From positions 6,929-70,928 of the forward strand of contig JAEWIX010000042.1 of assembly GCA_023386885.1 (NCBI GenBank): a stretch of DNA of 64,000 bases. Direction: 5' to 3'. Of this stretch, positions 17,266 to 27,556 are shown in pieces. Every line of letters starts with the position of its first letter. Within the stretch, counting starts at the first letter, position 1. A model generated the notes under the pieces. It was not told the origin of the DNA. It searched no databases and worked only from the letters and a program-made list of their open reading frames with translations. The DNA is from Pseudomonadota bacterium (GTDB lineage: Bacteria; Pseudomonadota; Alphaproteobacteria; Rhizobiales; Xanthobacteraceae). Position numbers and translations under genes: made by a program.

Positions 17266-18462
17266 ATGCGCGCGTCTTATCTGTTCACCAGCGAATCCGT
17301 TTCCGAAGGTCACCCGGACAAGGTTTGCGACCGGATTTCCGACGAGATCGTCGATCTGTTTTTCCGTGAGGGGCCGAAAGCGGGCATCGATCCATGGGCG
17401 ATCCGCGCCGCGTGCGAAACGCTGACCACCACCAACAAGGTCGTGGTTGCGGGTGAGACCCGCGGACCTTCGAGTGTCACCACCGATCACATCGAGCAGG
17501 TGATCCGCGACGCCATCAAGGACATCGGCTACGAGCAGGACGGCTTCCACTGGAAGACCGCGGACGTCGAAATTCTGCTGCATCCGCAATCCGCGGATAT
17601 CGCGCAGGGCGTCGATGCGCTGCAGCCCGGCACCAACAAGGAAGAGGGCGCCGGCGACCAGGGCATCATGTTCGGCTACGCCACCAACGAGACGCCCGAA
17701 TTGATGCCGGCGCCGCTGCATTACGCTCACAAGATTCTGCGCCTGATTTCCGAAGCGCGTCACTCCGGCAAGGAGAAGGTGCTCGGTCCCGACTCCAAGA
17801 GCCAGGTGACGGTGCAATACGAGAACGGCAAGCCGGTCGGCGTCCGCGAGATCGTGGTGTCGCACCAGCACCTCATCGAGGACATGACCTCGAACCAGGT
17901 GCGCGAACGCGTCGAGCCTTACGTTCGCGCCGCGTTGCCGGAAGGCTGGATCAACGGCAAGACCATCTGGCACATCAACCCGACCGGGAAATTCTTCATC
18001 GGCGGTCCCGATGGCGATTCGGGTCTCACCGGCCGCAAGATCATCGTCGATACTTACGGCGGCGCGGCCCCGCATGGCGGCGGCGCGTTCTCCGGCAAGG
18101 ATCCGACCAAGGTGGATCGCTCGGCCGCTTACGCCGCCCGCTATCTCGCCAAGAACATCGTTGCCGCCGGCCTCGCCGACAAGGCGACGTTGCAACTCTC
18201 CTACGCCATCGGGGTGGCGCGGCCGCTGTCGATCTACATCGACACCCACGGAACCGGAAAGGTGCCGGAGGACAAGCTCGAGCGCATCGTGTCGGAAGCG
18301 ATGGACCTGACGCCGCGCGGCATCCGCAAGCATCTCGATCTCAACAAGCCGATTTACGCGCGCACCTCCGCTTACGGTCACTTCGGCCGCACGCCGGACG
18401 CCGACGGCGGCTTCTCCTGGGAGAAGACCGACCTTGCCGAAAAGCTCAAGGCTGCGGTGTAA
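17266..18462 (+). CDS. metK: S-adenosylmethionine synthetase
   Basis: A 398-residue cytoplasmic enzyme that makes S-adenosylmethionine from methionine and ATP. Signatures are complete: GHPDKVCDRISDEI near residue 16, GAGDQGIMFGYA near 125, and the glycine-rich GGAAPHGGGAFSGKDPTKVDRS loop near 265. An alternative TTG lies 3 bp upstream, but the ATG at 17266 after AGAGG is the better start. Its product is used by the upstream methyltransferase and many others, and the by-product SAH is cleared by ahcY 190 bp downstream. Confidence 0.98.
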   Translation: MRASYLFTSESVSEGHPDKVCDRISDEIVDLFFREGPKAGIDPWAIRAACETLTTTNKVVVAGETRGPSSVTTDHIEQVIRDAIKDIGYEQDGFHWKTADVEILLHPQSADIAQGVDALQPGTNKEEGAGDQGIMFGYATNETPELMPAPLHYAHKILRLISEARHSGKEKVLGPDSKSQVTVQYENGKPVGVREIVVSHQHLIEDMTSNQVRERVEPYVRAALPEGWINGKTIWHINPTGKFFIGGPDGDSGLTGRKIIVDTYGGAAPHGGGAFSGKDPTKVDRSAAYAARYLAKNIVAAGLADKATLQLSYAIGVARPLSIYIDTHGTGKVPEDKLERIVSEAMDLTPRGIRKHLDLNKPIYARTSAYGHFGRTPDADGGFSWEKTDLAEKLKAAV

Positions 18463-18486
18463 GGCAAAGCCTGGATTGTTCAAGAC

Positions 18487-18595
18487 GTCATGGCCGGGCT
18501 AGAGCGCGAAGCGCGTTTTCGCAATAGGTGTCCCGGCCATCCACGTCTGAGCGCAAAAGCCAAGACGTGGACGCCCGGCATAAGGCCGGGCATGT
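18487..18595. repeat. Compound palindromic repeat between metK and ahcY (type B)
   Basis: Three nested inverted repeats follow one another: ATGGCCGGG (18490-18498) with CCCGGCCAT (18532-18540), CCACGTCT (18541-18548) with AGACGTGG (18563-18570), and GCCCGGC (18573-18579) with GCCGGGC (18585-18591). The pattern of a GGCCGGG/CCCGGCC hairpin followed by CCACG is, as I recall, a dispersed intergenic repeat of Bradyrhizobiaceae. It may act as a transcription attenuator or mRNA stabiliser between two genes that seem to be needed at different levels. Confidence 0.75.
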
Positions 18596-18652
18596 GAGAT
18601 CAACAGCGTGTCGGGTGACTTCGTCGGCACGACTCGGATGAGGATATCAATC

Positions 18653-20089
18653 ATGACCACCGCTACCGCGAAAGCACCTTCCGCCGGCACCGATTACATT
18701 GTCGCCGACATCGGTCTTGCCGACTTCGGCCGCAAGGAACTGTCGCTGGCCGAAACCGAAATGCCGGGTCTGATGGCGACCCGCGAGGAATACGGCCCCA
18801 AGCAGCCCCTGAAAGGCGCGCGGATCGCGGGCTCGCTGCACATGACGATTCAGACCGGCGTGCTGATCGAGACGCTGGCGGCACTCGGCGCCGACATCCG
18901 CTGGGTATCGTGCAACATCTATTCGACACAGGACCACGCCGCCGCCGCCATTGCGGCCGCCGGCATTCCGGTGTTCGCGGTGAAGGGCGAAACGCTCAAG
19001 GAATACTGGGATTACACCGCAAAGTTGTTCGACTGGCACGGCGGCGGTCATCCCAACATGATTCTTGACGACGGCGGTGACGCCACGCTGTTGATCCATC
19101 TCGGTGTGCGGGCCGAGAAGGGCGACACGGCGTTCCTCGACAAGCCAGGCGCCGAAGAGGAAGAAGTCCTGTTCGCGTTGATCAAGCGTCTCCTGAAGGA
19201 AAAGCCGAAGGGCTGGTTCGGTGAAGTCGCCAAGAGCATCAAGGGCGTTTCGGAAGAAACCACCACGGGCGTGCACCGGCTCTACGAAATGCAGAAGGCC
19301 GGCACGCTGCTTTGGCCGGCAATCAACGTGAACGACAGCGTCACCAAGTCGAAGTTCGACAACCTCTACGGCTGTCGCGAATCGCTGGTCGACGGCATCC
19401 GCCGCGGCACCGACGTGATGATGTCGGGCAAGGTGGCGATGGTCGCCGGCTTCGGCGATGTCGGCAAGGGCTCGGCGGCGTCGCTGCGTCAGGCCGGCTG
19501 CCGCGTCATGGTGTCCGAGGTCGATCCGATCTGCGCGTTGCAGGCGGCGATGGAAGGCTATCAGGTCGTGACGATGGAAGAGGCGGCCCCGCAAGCCGAT
19601 ATCTTCGTCACCGCCACCGGCAACAAGGACATCATCACCATCGACCATATGCGCGCAATGAAGGATCGCGCCATCGTCTGCAACATCGGCCACTTCGACA
19701 ACGAGATCCAGGTCAACACGCTGAAAAACCTGAAGTGGACCAACATCAAGCCTCAGGTCGACGAGATAGAATTCCCCGACAAACATCGCATTATCCTGCT
19801 GTCGGAGGGCCGTTTGGTGAATCTCGGCAACGCCATGGGTCATCCATCCTTCGTGATGTCGGCCTCGTTCACCAACCAGACGCTGGCGCAGATCGAACTT
19901 TTCGCCAACAACAAGGACGGCAAGTACAAAAAGGAAGTCTATGTGCTGCCGAAATCCCTGGACGAGAAGGTGGCGCGGCTGCACCTCGCCAAGATCGGTG
20001 TGAAGCTCACCGAGTTGCGCAAGGATCAGGCCGACTACATCGGCGTGAAGGTCGAGGGACCGTTCAAGGCCGATCACTATCGCTATTAG
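18653..20089 (+). CDS. ahcY: S-adenosylhomocysteine hydrolase (adenosylhomocysteinase)
   Basis: A 478-residue cytoplasmic NAD-dependent enzyme that splits S-adenosylhomocysteine into homocysteine and adenosine, removing the inhibitor of methyltransferases. The substrate region (SCNIYSTQDHAAAAIAAAG) is followed by the Rossmann motif GFGDVGKGSA (about residue 263) and the C-terminal DHYRY that reaches the neighbouring subunit. Its length includes the about 40-residue insert of the bacterial form. The frame is open upstream, but ATG 18653 after GGATGAGG gives the family length. Confidence 0.97.
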   Translation: MTTATAKAPSAGTDYIVADIGLADFGRKELSLAETEMPGLMATREEYGPKQPLKGARIAGSLHMTIQTGVLIETLAALGADIRWVSCNIYSTQDHAAAAIAAAGIPVFAVKGETLKEYWDYTAKLFDWHGGGHPNMILDDGGDATLLIHLGVRAEKGDTAFLDKPGAEEEEVLFALIKRLLKEKPKGWFGEVAKSIKGVSEETTTGVHRLYEMQKAGTLLWPAINVNDSVTKSKFDNLYGCRESLVDGIRRGTDVMMSGKVAMVAGFGDVGKGSAASLRQAGCRVMVSEVDPICALQAAMEGYQVVTMEEAAPQADIFVTATGNKDIITIDHMRAMKDRAIVCNIGHFDNEIQVNTLKNLKWTNIKPQVDEIEFPDKHRIILLSEGRLVNLGNAMGHPSFVMSASFTNQTLAQIELFANNKDGKYKKEVYVLPKSLDEKVARLHLAKIGVKLTELRKDQADYIGVKVEGPFKADHYRY

Positions 20090-20109
20090 GATCAGCATGG
20101 CGGTCTTTG

Positions 20110-20136
20110 GGTGCGGCGTTTTATTGACGCCGCACC
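20110..20136 (+). terminator. Hairpin terminator after ahcY
   Basis: GGTGCGGCGT (20110-20119) pairs perfectly with ACGCCGCACC (20127-20136) across a 7-base T-rich loop. It starts 20 bp after the ahcY stop. There is no U-run after the stem, so termination could be incomplete, but position and strength suggest the end of the metK-ahcY unit. Confidence 0.55.
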
Positions 20137-20745
20137 AGGCTGCAAGAGACAGAAGTCGGTCCGGCGAGCCCAGGCGCCGATGGGTTGAAGAAGTTCGCAG
20201 ATCCGGCGGGTTTCGGATTTTCTCGCCTCAAGCACGTCTTTCTCTTGAGATGCAGCGCGACGATCAACTGCGATGACAGCACGCTTGGCGTCCTTGCTCC
20301 AATTCGGAAGGCGATTGGAACATGGTCCGGTAAGATCGATGCGGCGCTTGTCTGGGCGGAGCGATCAGCTGCGCATTGAGCGGCGCTCCTTCCGTCTGCT
20401 TGTAATTGTTTGAATCAAAACGTGTTTGTTGCGGCTATTTTGGCGTTCTCGCGATCCCCGCCAACATGGTACGACACGGCGGCGCGGCTCCCGGCAGGTC
20501 GCGGACAATTGGATTTTGGGGCCTTCGCACATGGACGTTGCAAAACCGCCATATCTCGCTGCAGGGCAGCGATGGCGCGTCGTGCGTAGCCCGCCCTTGC
20601 GAACAATGTGCCGGTCGTATCGAGACAGCCGACCAATCCTGACGCGCCGGCGAAGCCGACCTGCGTCGCCGGGATACCGCACCGCGCCGCAAGTTGAACA
20701 CGGTCCGCCAATCCATTCTCCGAAATCGCCAACCAGCAGAGTGTC
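20137..20745. other. Intergenic region without a supported gene (609 bp)
   Basis: Several short frames overlap on both strands here (64-130 residues, mostly from TTG/GTG starts and all mutually overlapping). None has a family I recognise, good ribosome-binding site or domain. The region leads to the aminotransferase gene and must hold its promoter. It may be a decayed gene remnant: a minus-strand frame at about 20415-20747 has moderately protein-like composition but no identity. Confidence 0.4.
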
Positions 20746-21894
20746 ATGAATCAGCAACTACGTTCCGAGCCCGTCCCGTTCATCGATGTCGTCGCGCAGC
20801 GTCGGCGACTTGGATCAGCCATCGATGAGGCCGTGGGACGGGTGCTCAATCACTGCCAGTTCATCAACGGCCCGGAGGTGATCGATCTGGAACAGAAACT
20901 CGCAGCCTTCACCGGTGCGAAGCACGTCGTGAGTTGCGCCAGTGGCACCGATGCGTTGATCATGGTGTTGATGGCGAAGGGCATCGGTCCCGGCGATGCG
21001 GTCCTGTGCCCGTCGTTTACTTTCTGCGCCACCGGCGAAAGCGTCGCGCTGACGGGTGCGTCGCCGGTTTTCGTCGATGTCGATCCGGTCACCTTCAACA
21101 TGGATGTCGCGTCATTGAAGCGCGGCGTCGCCGCGGCGAAGGGCGCGGGTCTGCAGCCCAAAGGCATTGTCGTCGTCGATCTTTTCGGCCAGGCCGCGGA
21201 TCACGACGCCGTGGCCGCCGTGGCCGCGGCCGAGGGGTTGTTCGTACTCGACGATGCCGCGCAGTCATTCGGCGCCACCTACAAGGGTCGGCGGCTCGGT
21301 GGCATCGGCAACATCATGACCACCAGCTTTTTCCCGGCCAAGCCGCTCGGCTGCTACGGCGACGGCGGCGCCATCTTCACGGACGATGCGGCGCTCGCTG
21401 ATCTCCTGCGCAGCATTCGCGTTCACGGACAGGGCTCCGACAAGTACGACAATGTTCGTCTCGGTCTCACCGCGCGGCTGGATACCGTGCAGGCGGCGGT
21501 ACTGTTGCAGAAGCTGACGATCTTCGAGGACGAGATCGTGGCACGCAACGAGGTCGCCGAGCGCTACGCCCACGGTCTCGGCAACGTCGTGACCGTACCG
21601 CGGATTCTGGACGGCAATACGTCGGTCTGGGCTCAGTATACGATCCGGCTGCCGCGCGGCGACCGTGACGGTTTCGCGGCGGCGCTGAAGGCGAGAGGTA
21701 TTCCGACCATGGTCTATTACCCGAAGTCCATGCATCAGCAGACCGCCTATCGCCACTATCCGGTGGTCGACGGCGGCTTGCCGGTTAGCGAGGCTCTGTC
21801 GAAGGACGTCATCAGCCTGCCGATGCATCCCTATCTCGACGAGGCGAGCCAGATCCGCGTCATAGCGGCCGTGCGGGACGTCGTGGGCGGCTAG
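20746..21894 (+). CDS. DegT/DnrJ/EryC1/StrS-family sugar aminotransferase
   Basis: A 382-residue PLP-dependent enzyme of the sugar-aminotransferase family, which makes amino sugars for surface polysaccharides from nucleotide keto-sugars. The family opening is clear (VPFIDVVAQRRRLG), and CASGTDALIMVLMAKGIGPGD is the phosphate-cup region. DLFGQAADHDAV and DDAAQSFGATYKGRR lead to the PLP-lysine in FFPAKPLGCYGDGGA (about residue 201). The sequence resembles WlbC/WbpE-type enzymes. It is not near other sugar genes except galE and a heptosyltransferase 5-6 kb away. Exact sugar unknown. Confidence 0.9.
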   Translation: MNQQLRSEPVPFIDVVAQRRRLGSAIDEAVGRVLNHCQFINGPEVIDLEQKLAAFTGAKHVVSCASGTDALIMVLMAKGIGPGDAVLCPSFTFCATGESVALTGASPVFVDVDPVTFNMDVASLKRGVAAAKGAGLQPKGIVVVDLFGQAADHDAVAAVAAAEGLFVLDDAAQSFGATYKGRRLGGIGNIMTTSFFPAKPLGCYGDGGAIFTDDAALADLLRSIRVHGQGSDKYDNVRLGLTARLDTVQAAVLLQKLTIFEDEIVARNEVAERYAHGLGNVVTVPRILDGNTSVWAQYTIRLPRGDRDGFAAALKARGIPTMVYYPKSMHQQTAYRHYPVVDGGLPVSEALSKDVISLPMHPYLDEASQIRVIAAVRDVVGG

Positions 21895-22005
21895 GGGCGG
21901 AGCCGGAACGACTACTGCTTTGCCGCCTTGCGCGATATCGTCGAAGCAGAGGACGCTCTGGCAAATCTTTTCTATCGACGGATAAGCACCGTCGGTGCAT
22001 CACCA

Positions 22006-22035
22006 GCCTCGCGCGACATCATGCTCGCGCGAGGC
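22006..22035. terminator. Strong hairpin after the aminotransferase gene
   Basis: GCCTCGCGCGA (22006-22016) and TCGCGCGAGGC (22025-22035) are perfectly complementary over 11 bp with an 8-base loop. It lies 111 bp after the aminotransferase stop and 304 bp before the next gene. The stem is very stable but has no T-run in either direction, so it is either an intrinsic-like terminator or another repeat unit. Confidence 0.45.
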
Positions 22036-22196
22036 TGTTGATGGGCAGTGCTCCGTTACCCCGGCAAATATCGGGGACGCCGCGGCGCCATTTTGCGGCA
22101 TTCGTCCAGCCGATGCGTGGCAGCGCACGCAACGGTGTCGGTCAGTCCGGCGTGAGGACCTGAACCCCTCCCGGAGCAGAGCATGCATCGGCCTAT

Positions 22197-22283
22197 CGCA
22201 AACTTGGCGTCGCAAACTTGCGTTTAGGCGCTGCCGTTCATCACGCTTGCGTTTTGCCGTCACGCGGCGCTGGCAAATTTTGC
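22197..22283. promoter_or_regulatory. Possible operator cluster: CGCAAACTTG repeats and GCAAATTTTGC
   Basis: CGCAAACTTG occurs at 22197-22206 and 22211-22220, the second followed by CG to give the near palindrome CGCAAACTTGCG. Sixty bases further GCAAATTTTGC (22273-22283) has perfect GCAAA/TTTGC arms. The spacing and shared GCAAA core suggest a repressor or activator site upstream of the binding-protein gene at 22340. No regulator is known for it. Confidence 0.35.
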
Positions 22284-22339
22284 AAGCGCATTGTTAGATG
22301 GTCGGATTCAAATAAAAAACTTCCAAGGAGAAAACGCGA

Positions 22340-23563
22340 ATGATCCGACTACCATCTCGTCTGGCCGCGATCTCGGCCGCTGCGTTGCTGCTCACCGCCG
22401 GCAGTGCACTGGCCCAGAAGAAATACGATACCGGCGCCAGCGATACCGAAATCAAGATCGGCAATATCGAGGCCTATAGCGGCCCGGCGTCAGCCTACGG
22501 CATTATCGGCAAGACCGAGGAAGCCTACTTCAAGATGATCAACGATCAAGGCGGCATCAAAGGCCGCAAGATCAATTTCATTTCCTACGACGACGGCTAC
22601 AGCCCGCCGAAGACAGTCGAACAGACCCGCAAGCTGATCGAGAGCGACGGGGTGCTGTTCATCTTCAATCCGCTCGGTACGCCGACGCAATCGGCCGTTC
22701 ACAAGTACATGAACGCCAAGAAGATCCCGCAGCTTTTCATCGCATCGGGCTCCAGCAAATGGGACGACGCAAAGAACTTCCCGTGGACCATGGGCTATCA
22801 GCCGAGCTACCGCTCGGAGGCGCGCATCTTCGCCAAATATATCCTGGCGACCAAGCCGGACGCCAAGGTCGCGGTGTTCTACGCCAACGACGATTTCGGC
22901 AAGGACTATCTGCTAGGTCTGAAGGATGTCTTCGGCGACAAGGCGTCCAAGATCATCATTGCGGAAGAGAGCTATGAAAACAGCGAGCCCACCATCGATT
23001 CCCATATCGTCAAGCTGAAGGGCACGGGGGCTGACGTCTTCGTCAACATATCGACGCCGAAGTTCGCCGCACAGGCCATCAAGAAGATGCACGAGATCGG
23101 CTGGAAGCCGATGCATCTGATGACCGACGTGTCGATCTCCATCGGCGCAGTCATGAAGCCGGCGGGCTTCGATGCCTCCGAAGGCATTCTTTCGGCCGGC
23201 TATCTCAAGGACGCGTCCGATCCGCAGTGGAAGGACGATGCCGGCATGAAGAAGTTCATGGCCTTCGTCGAGAAGTACATGCCGGGTGCGAACATTGCCG
23301 ACGCCAACATGGTCTACGGTTATTCGGCGGCGCAGACCATGGTGCATGTGCTGGAGCAGTGCGGTGACGATCTTACCCACGCCAACATCATGAAACAGGC
23401 GGCCAGCATCAAGAATTTCGTGCCGGACACCTTGATCCCCGGAATTCATGTCAAGACCAGCGCGACCGACTTCGCGCCGATCGAGCAGCTCAAGATGATG
23501 AAGTTCACCAACGGCAAGTGGGATCTGTTCGGCGACGTGCTCAGCGCCGAAACCGATCGCTGA
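22340..23563 (+). CDS. Branched-chain amino acid-type ABC transporter substrate-binding protein (orphan)
   Basis: A 407-residue periplasmic protein of the Peripla_BP_6 family. The signal peptide covers residues 1-25, with cleavage likely after ALA. The mature protein opens KIGNIEAYSGPASAYGIIGK and contains the family's PPKTVEQTRKLIE and ASGSSKW stretches; the C-terminal lobe is complete. No permease or ATPase gene is beside it, so it must work with a transporter encoded elsewhere. An AAGGAGAAAA ribosome-binding site precedes it and a clear terminator follows, so it is transcribed alone. Ligand unknown. Confidence 0.92.
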   Translation: MIRLPSRLAAISAAALLLTAGSALAQKKYDTGASDTEIKIGNIEAYSGPASAYGIIGKTEEAYFKMINDQGGIKGRKINFISYDDGYSPPKTVEQTRKLIESDGVLFIFNPLGTPTQSAVHKYMNAKKIPQLFIASGSSKWDDAKNFPWTMGYQPSYRSEARIFAKYILATKPDAKVAVFYANDDFGKDYLLGLKDVFGDKASKIIIAEESYENSEPTIDSHIVKLKGTGADVFVNISTPKFAAQAIKKMHEIGWKPMHLMTDVSISIGAVMKPAGFDASEGILSAGYLKDASDPQWKDDAGMKKFMAFVEKYMPGANIADANMVYGYSAAQTMVHVLEQCGDDLTHANIMKQAASIKNFVPDTLIPGIHVKTSATDFAPIEQLKMMKFTNGKWDLFGDVLSAETDR

Positions 23564-23583
23564 TCGCATCACGACGAGACAAC

Positions 23584-23622
23584 AAGAAGGGCGGTGTCCA
23601 TCCTGACGCCGCCCTTCTTTTT
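23584..23622 (+). terminator. Rho-independent terminator of the orphan binding-protein gene
   Basis: AAGAAGGGCGG (23584-23594) pairs perfectly with CCGCCCTTCTT (23609-23619), with a 14-base loop and a following T-run (TTTTT). It lies 20 bp after the stop at 23563 and is a textbook intrinsic terminator. It may also act for the convergent gene at 23653. Confidence 0.9.
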
Positions 23623-23652
23623 GACTTCGCGATTCTTGTCGGGCCAAACCGG

Positions 23653-24357
23653 CTATTCCGGCTTCCCGATGGTGATTATCAGGGTCCCTACGCCGTCGAT
23701 CCCGCATTCGACCTTGTCGCCGGGGACAAGCGCGCCGACGCCGGCAGGGGTGCCGGTCAAGATGATATCACCGGCGTCGAGCGTAACCTGCTCCGACAGC
23801 TTTGCGATGATTTCCGGCACGCTCCAGATCAATTCGGTGAGATCGCCCTTTTGCTTCTCCGTGCCGTTGACCGAGAGCCAGATCCTTCCCTTGGAGGGGT
23901 GGCCGATCTTGGCGGCCGGCTGCAATGCGCCGCATGGCGCCGAACGGTCGAACGACTTGCCGATCTCCCATGGCCGTTCCTTTTTCTTTGCAGCCCCTTG
24001 CAGGTCACGGCGGGTGAGGTCAACGCTGACGCCGTAGCCGTAGACGTGATCGAGCGCCTTATCGGCGGCAATATTGCGGCCGCCGCTTTTCAGCGCCACC
24101 ACCAGTTCGACCTCGTGATGGAAGTCCTTGGTGAGCGGCGGATAGGGGATCGTTGCGCCATCGGCAACCGCCATGTCGGCATGCTTGGCGAAGAAGAACG
24201 GCGGTGCGCGTTCGTCGTTGCCCATCTCGCGGATGTGCTCGAGATAGTTGCGCCCGACGCACCAGATGCGGCGGACCGGGAATCTCTTGCTCTCGCCGGC
24301 AACGGCAATGGAGGCTTGCGGCGGCGCGGGAATGACGAATGACGCGGGAGTGCTCAT
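23653..24357 (-). CDS. Fumarylacetoacetate hydrolase (FAH) family protein
   Basis: A 234-residue cytoplasmic enzyme of the FAH family, whose members hydrolyse or decarboxylate beta-diketo acids in catabolism. The conserved RRIWCVGRNYLEHIREMG opens the fold. The metal-binding EVE of HHEVELVVAL and the Asp of YGVSVDLTRRDLQ are in place, and TGTPAGVGALVPGD near the end is characteristic. The frame continues 5 codons upstream to an ATG at 24372; neither start has a good ribosome-binding site, and 24357 matches the homologues I recall. Precise substrate unknown. Confidence 0.9.
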   Translation of the reverse strand: MSTPASFVIPAPPQASIAVAGESKRFPVRRIWCVGRNYLEHIREMGNDERAPPFFFAKHADMAVADGATIPYPPLTKDFHHEVELVVALKSGGRNIAADKALDHVYGYGVSVDLTRRDLQGAAKKKERPWEIGKSFDRSAPCGALQPAAKIGHPSKGRIWLSVNGTEKQKGDLTELIWSVPEIIAKLSEQVTLDAGDIILTGTPAGVGALVPGDKVECGIDGVGTLIITIGKPE

Positions 24358-24405
24358 GTAGGACTCGATCATCGAGGGAGGGACGGGAGACGAACGCGTT
24401 CCAGT

Positions 24406-26208
<1,803 letters not shown>

Positions 26209-26330
26209 CCGCGTTCCAGCGACGGGCGGGCAAACGGCCGTGCGCGTCTGGGTTGTAGGCGAAAACGTTCGCCTCACTTGCCCACTATGCGCGGCTTTTT
26301 CAAGCCGGGAACAGGACTTTTACCGATGGT

Positions 26331-27344
26331 CTAAGCGGATTCCGCCCGCCACGAAATCTCGCCCCGACTTTGCGTCAGTTTGGCTTCCCAGGCCAGCGCA
26401 TGGGCCGCAATGATAGGGAGATCGTTATATTGCGGCGTCCAGTCCAGCGTCGCGCGGATGCGGCCGGTATCGGCGATCATGGTCATGATGTCGCCCGGCC
26501 GGCGCGGCGCATATTGAACCGCGAAATTGTGCCCCGCGACCCGGCGGACTGCTTCGATGGTTTCCAGCACGGAATAGCCGCGTCCGTAGCCGCAGTTCAA
26601 CGTCGTGGAGGATCCACCCTGCCGCAGATATTCCAATGCGGCGCGATGCGCCTGCGCGAGGTCGCTGACGTGGATGAAATCGCGGATGCAACTGCCATCC
26701 GGCGTTGGATAGTCGGTGCCGTAGACGTCGATCTTGGCGCGTTGGCCGGTGGCGGCCTCCACCGCGATTTTCAATAGATGCGTAGCGCCGACGGTGGCGA
26801 GGCCGATGCGGGCGAGTGGATCGGCGCCCGCAACGTTGAAATAGCGCAGCACCACGAAGTTGAAATCATGCGCGGCGGCGGTGTCGTGCATCATGATCTC
26901 GCTCATCAGCTTCGATGCGCCATAGGGCGACAGCGGCCGCGTCGGCACATCCTCCGTCACCGGCACCTGATCCGGATTGCCGTAAACGGCTGCGGTGGAG
27001 GAGAAAATGAAGCGGCGAACATTGCCTTTCACGGCGCTCGCCAGCAGGTTGCGCGTGGTCATGGTGTTGTTGCGATAGTAGCCGAGTGGGTCGCGCATCG
27101 AGTCCGGCACCACCACGGAGCCCGCGAAATGAATGATCGCGTCGATGCCGTGATTGGCGATGATGCCTTCCAGAAGATTCTCATCGCCGGCGTCGCCGAT
27201 GTAGAGCGGCACGCCTTCGGGCAGTGCGGAGGAAAAACCGGTCGACAGATTGTCGATCACCACCACGCTCTCGCCGGCTTCGACCAGAGCGAGAACCATA
27301 TGGCTGCCGATGTAGCCGGCACCGCCGGTGACAAGCACGCTCAT
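26331..27344 (-). CDS. galE: UDP-glucose 4-epimerase
   Basis: A 337-residue NAD-dependent short-chain dehydrogenase-type epimerase that interconverts UDP-glucose and UDP-galactose. The NAD motif GGAGYIGS is at residue 7, and catalytic residues are seen as FSSTAAVYG (about 122) and YGASK (about 148). It supplies UDP-galactose for surface polysaccharides and lipopolysaccharide. It is divergent from the heptosyltransferase gene and 122 bp upstream of the MsbA-like gene in the direction of transcription, with which it may be co-transcribed. Confidence 0.95.
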   Translation of the reverse strand: MSVLVTGGAGYIGSHMVLALVEAGESVVVIDNLSTGFSSALPEGVPLYIGDAGDENLLEGIIANHGIDAIIHFAGSVVVPDSMRDPLGYYRNNTMTTRNLLASAVKGNVRRFIFSSTAAVYGNPDQVPVTEDVPTRPLSPYGASKLMSEIMMHDTAAAHDFNFVVLRYFNVAGADPLARIGLATVGATHLLKIAVEAATGQRAKIDVYGTDYPTPDGSCIRDFIHVSDLAQAHRAALEYLRQGGSSTTLNCGYGRGYSVLETIEAVRRVAGHNFAVQYAPRRPGDIMTMIADTGRIRATLDWTPQYNDLPIIAAHALAWEAKLTQSRGEISWRAESA

Positions 27345-27556
27345 GAGGCCCTTCCATCATCTGCCGAGCCGTGAGGCTGCGGTGGCGACGCGCGGATCAA
27401 AACGCGCCAATAGGAGGGGAAACTTAAGGCCGCAGCGGTGCAGACAAGGTAAAACCGGGTCCATGGACCGCAGATTCGGTGTGATCTCGGCTTTGAAACG
27501 TGCTTATGGTTGCCAAAACCTCACCAAACTCCGGGCAATGCGGGCTTCTGCCGACG

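Larger units (their letters stand above)
21895..22339. other. Intergenic region with repeated motifs upstream of a binding-protein gene (445 bp)
   Basis: It holds a perfect inverted repeat at 22006-22035, two direct copies of CGCAAACTTG at 22197-22206 and 22211-22220, a GCAAATTTTGC palindrome at 22273-22283 and the ribosome-binding site of the following gene (AAGGAGAAAA). No gene is supported in it. Confidence 0.5.

Noticed and set aside
15826..18483. 885-residue open frame on the minus strand
   Set aside because: It runs antisense through the methyltransferase and metK genes, whose families are certain; its composition (His/Arg/Val/Asp-rich) is that of a GC-rich shadow frame, and it has no domain.
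18463..18652. SAH riboswitch upstream of ahcY
   Set aside because: The gap is filled by a compound repeat and shows no SAH-riboswitch core.
18647..20098. 483-residue minus-strand frame opposite ahcY
   Set aside because: Mirror of the ahcY codons; repeated His/Asp/Val pattern typical of antisense frames in high-GC genomes.
20415..20747. 110-residue minus-strand frame in the 20.1-20.7 kb gap
   Set aside because: No family, no ribosome-binding site and overlapped by other frames; it could be a remnant but cannot be called a gene.
22272..22285. Possible sigma54 promoter TGGCAAATTTTGCA upstream of the binding-protein gene
   Set aside because: The GG and GC elements are 8 bases apart instead of 10, so it cannot be a -24/-12 promoter; it is better explained as a palindrome.
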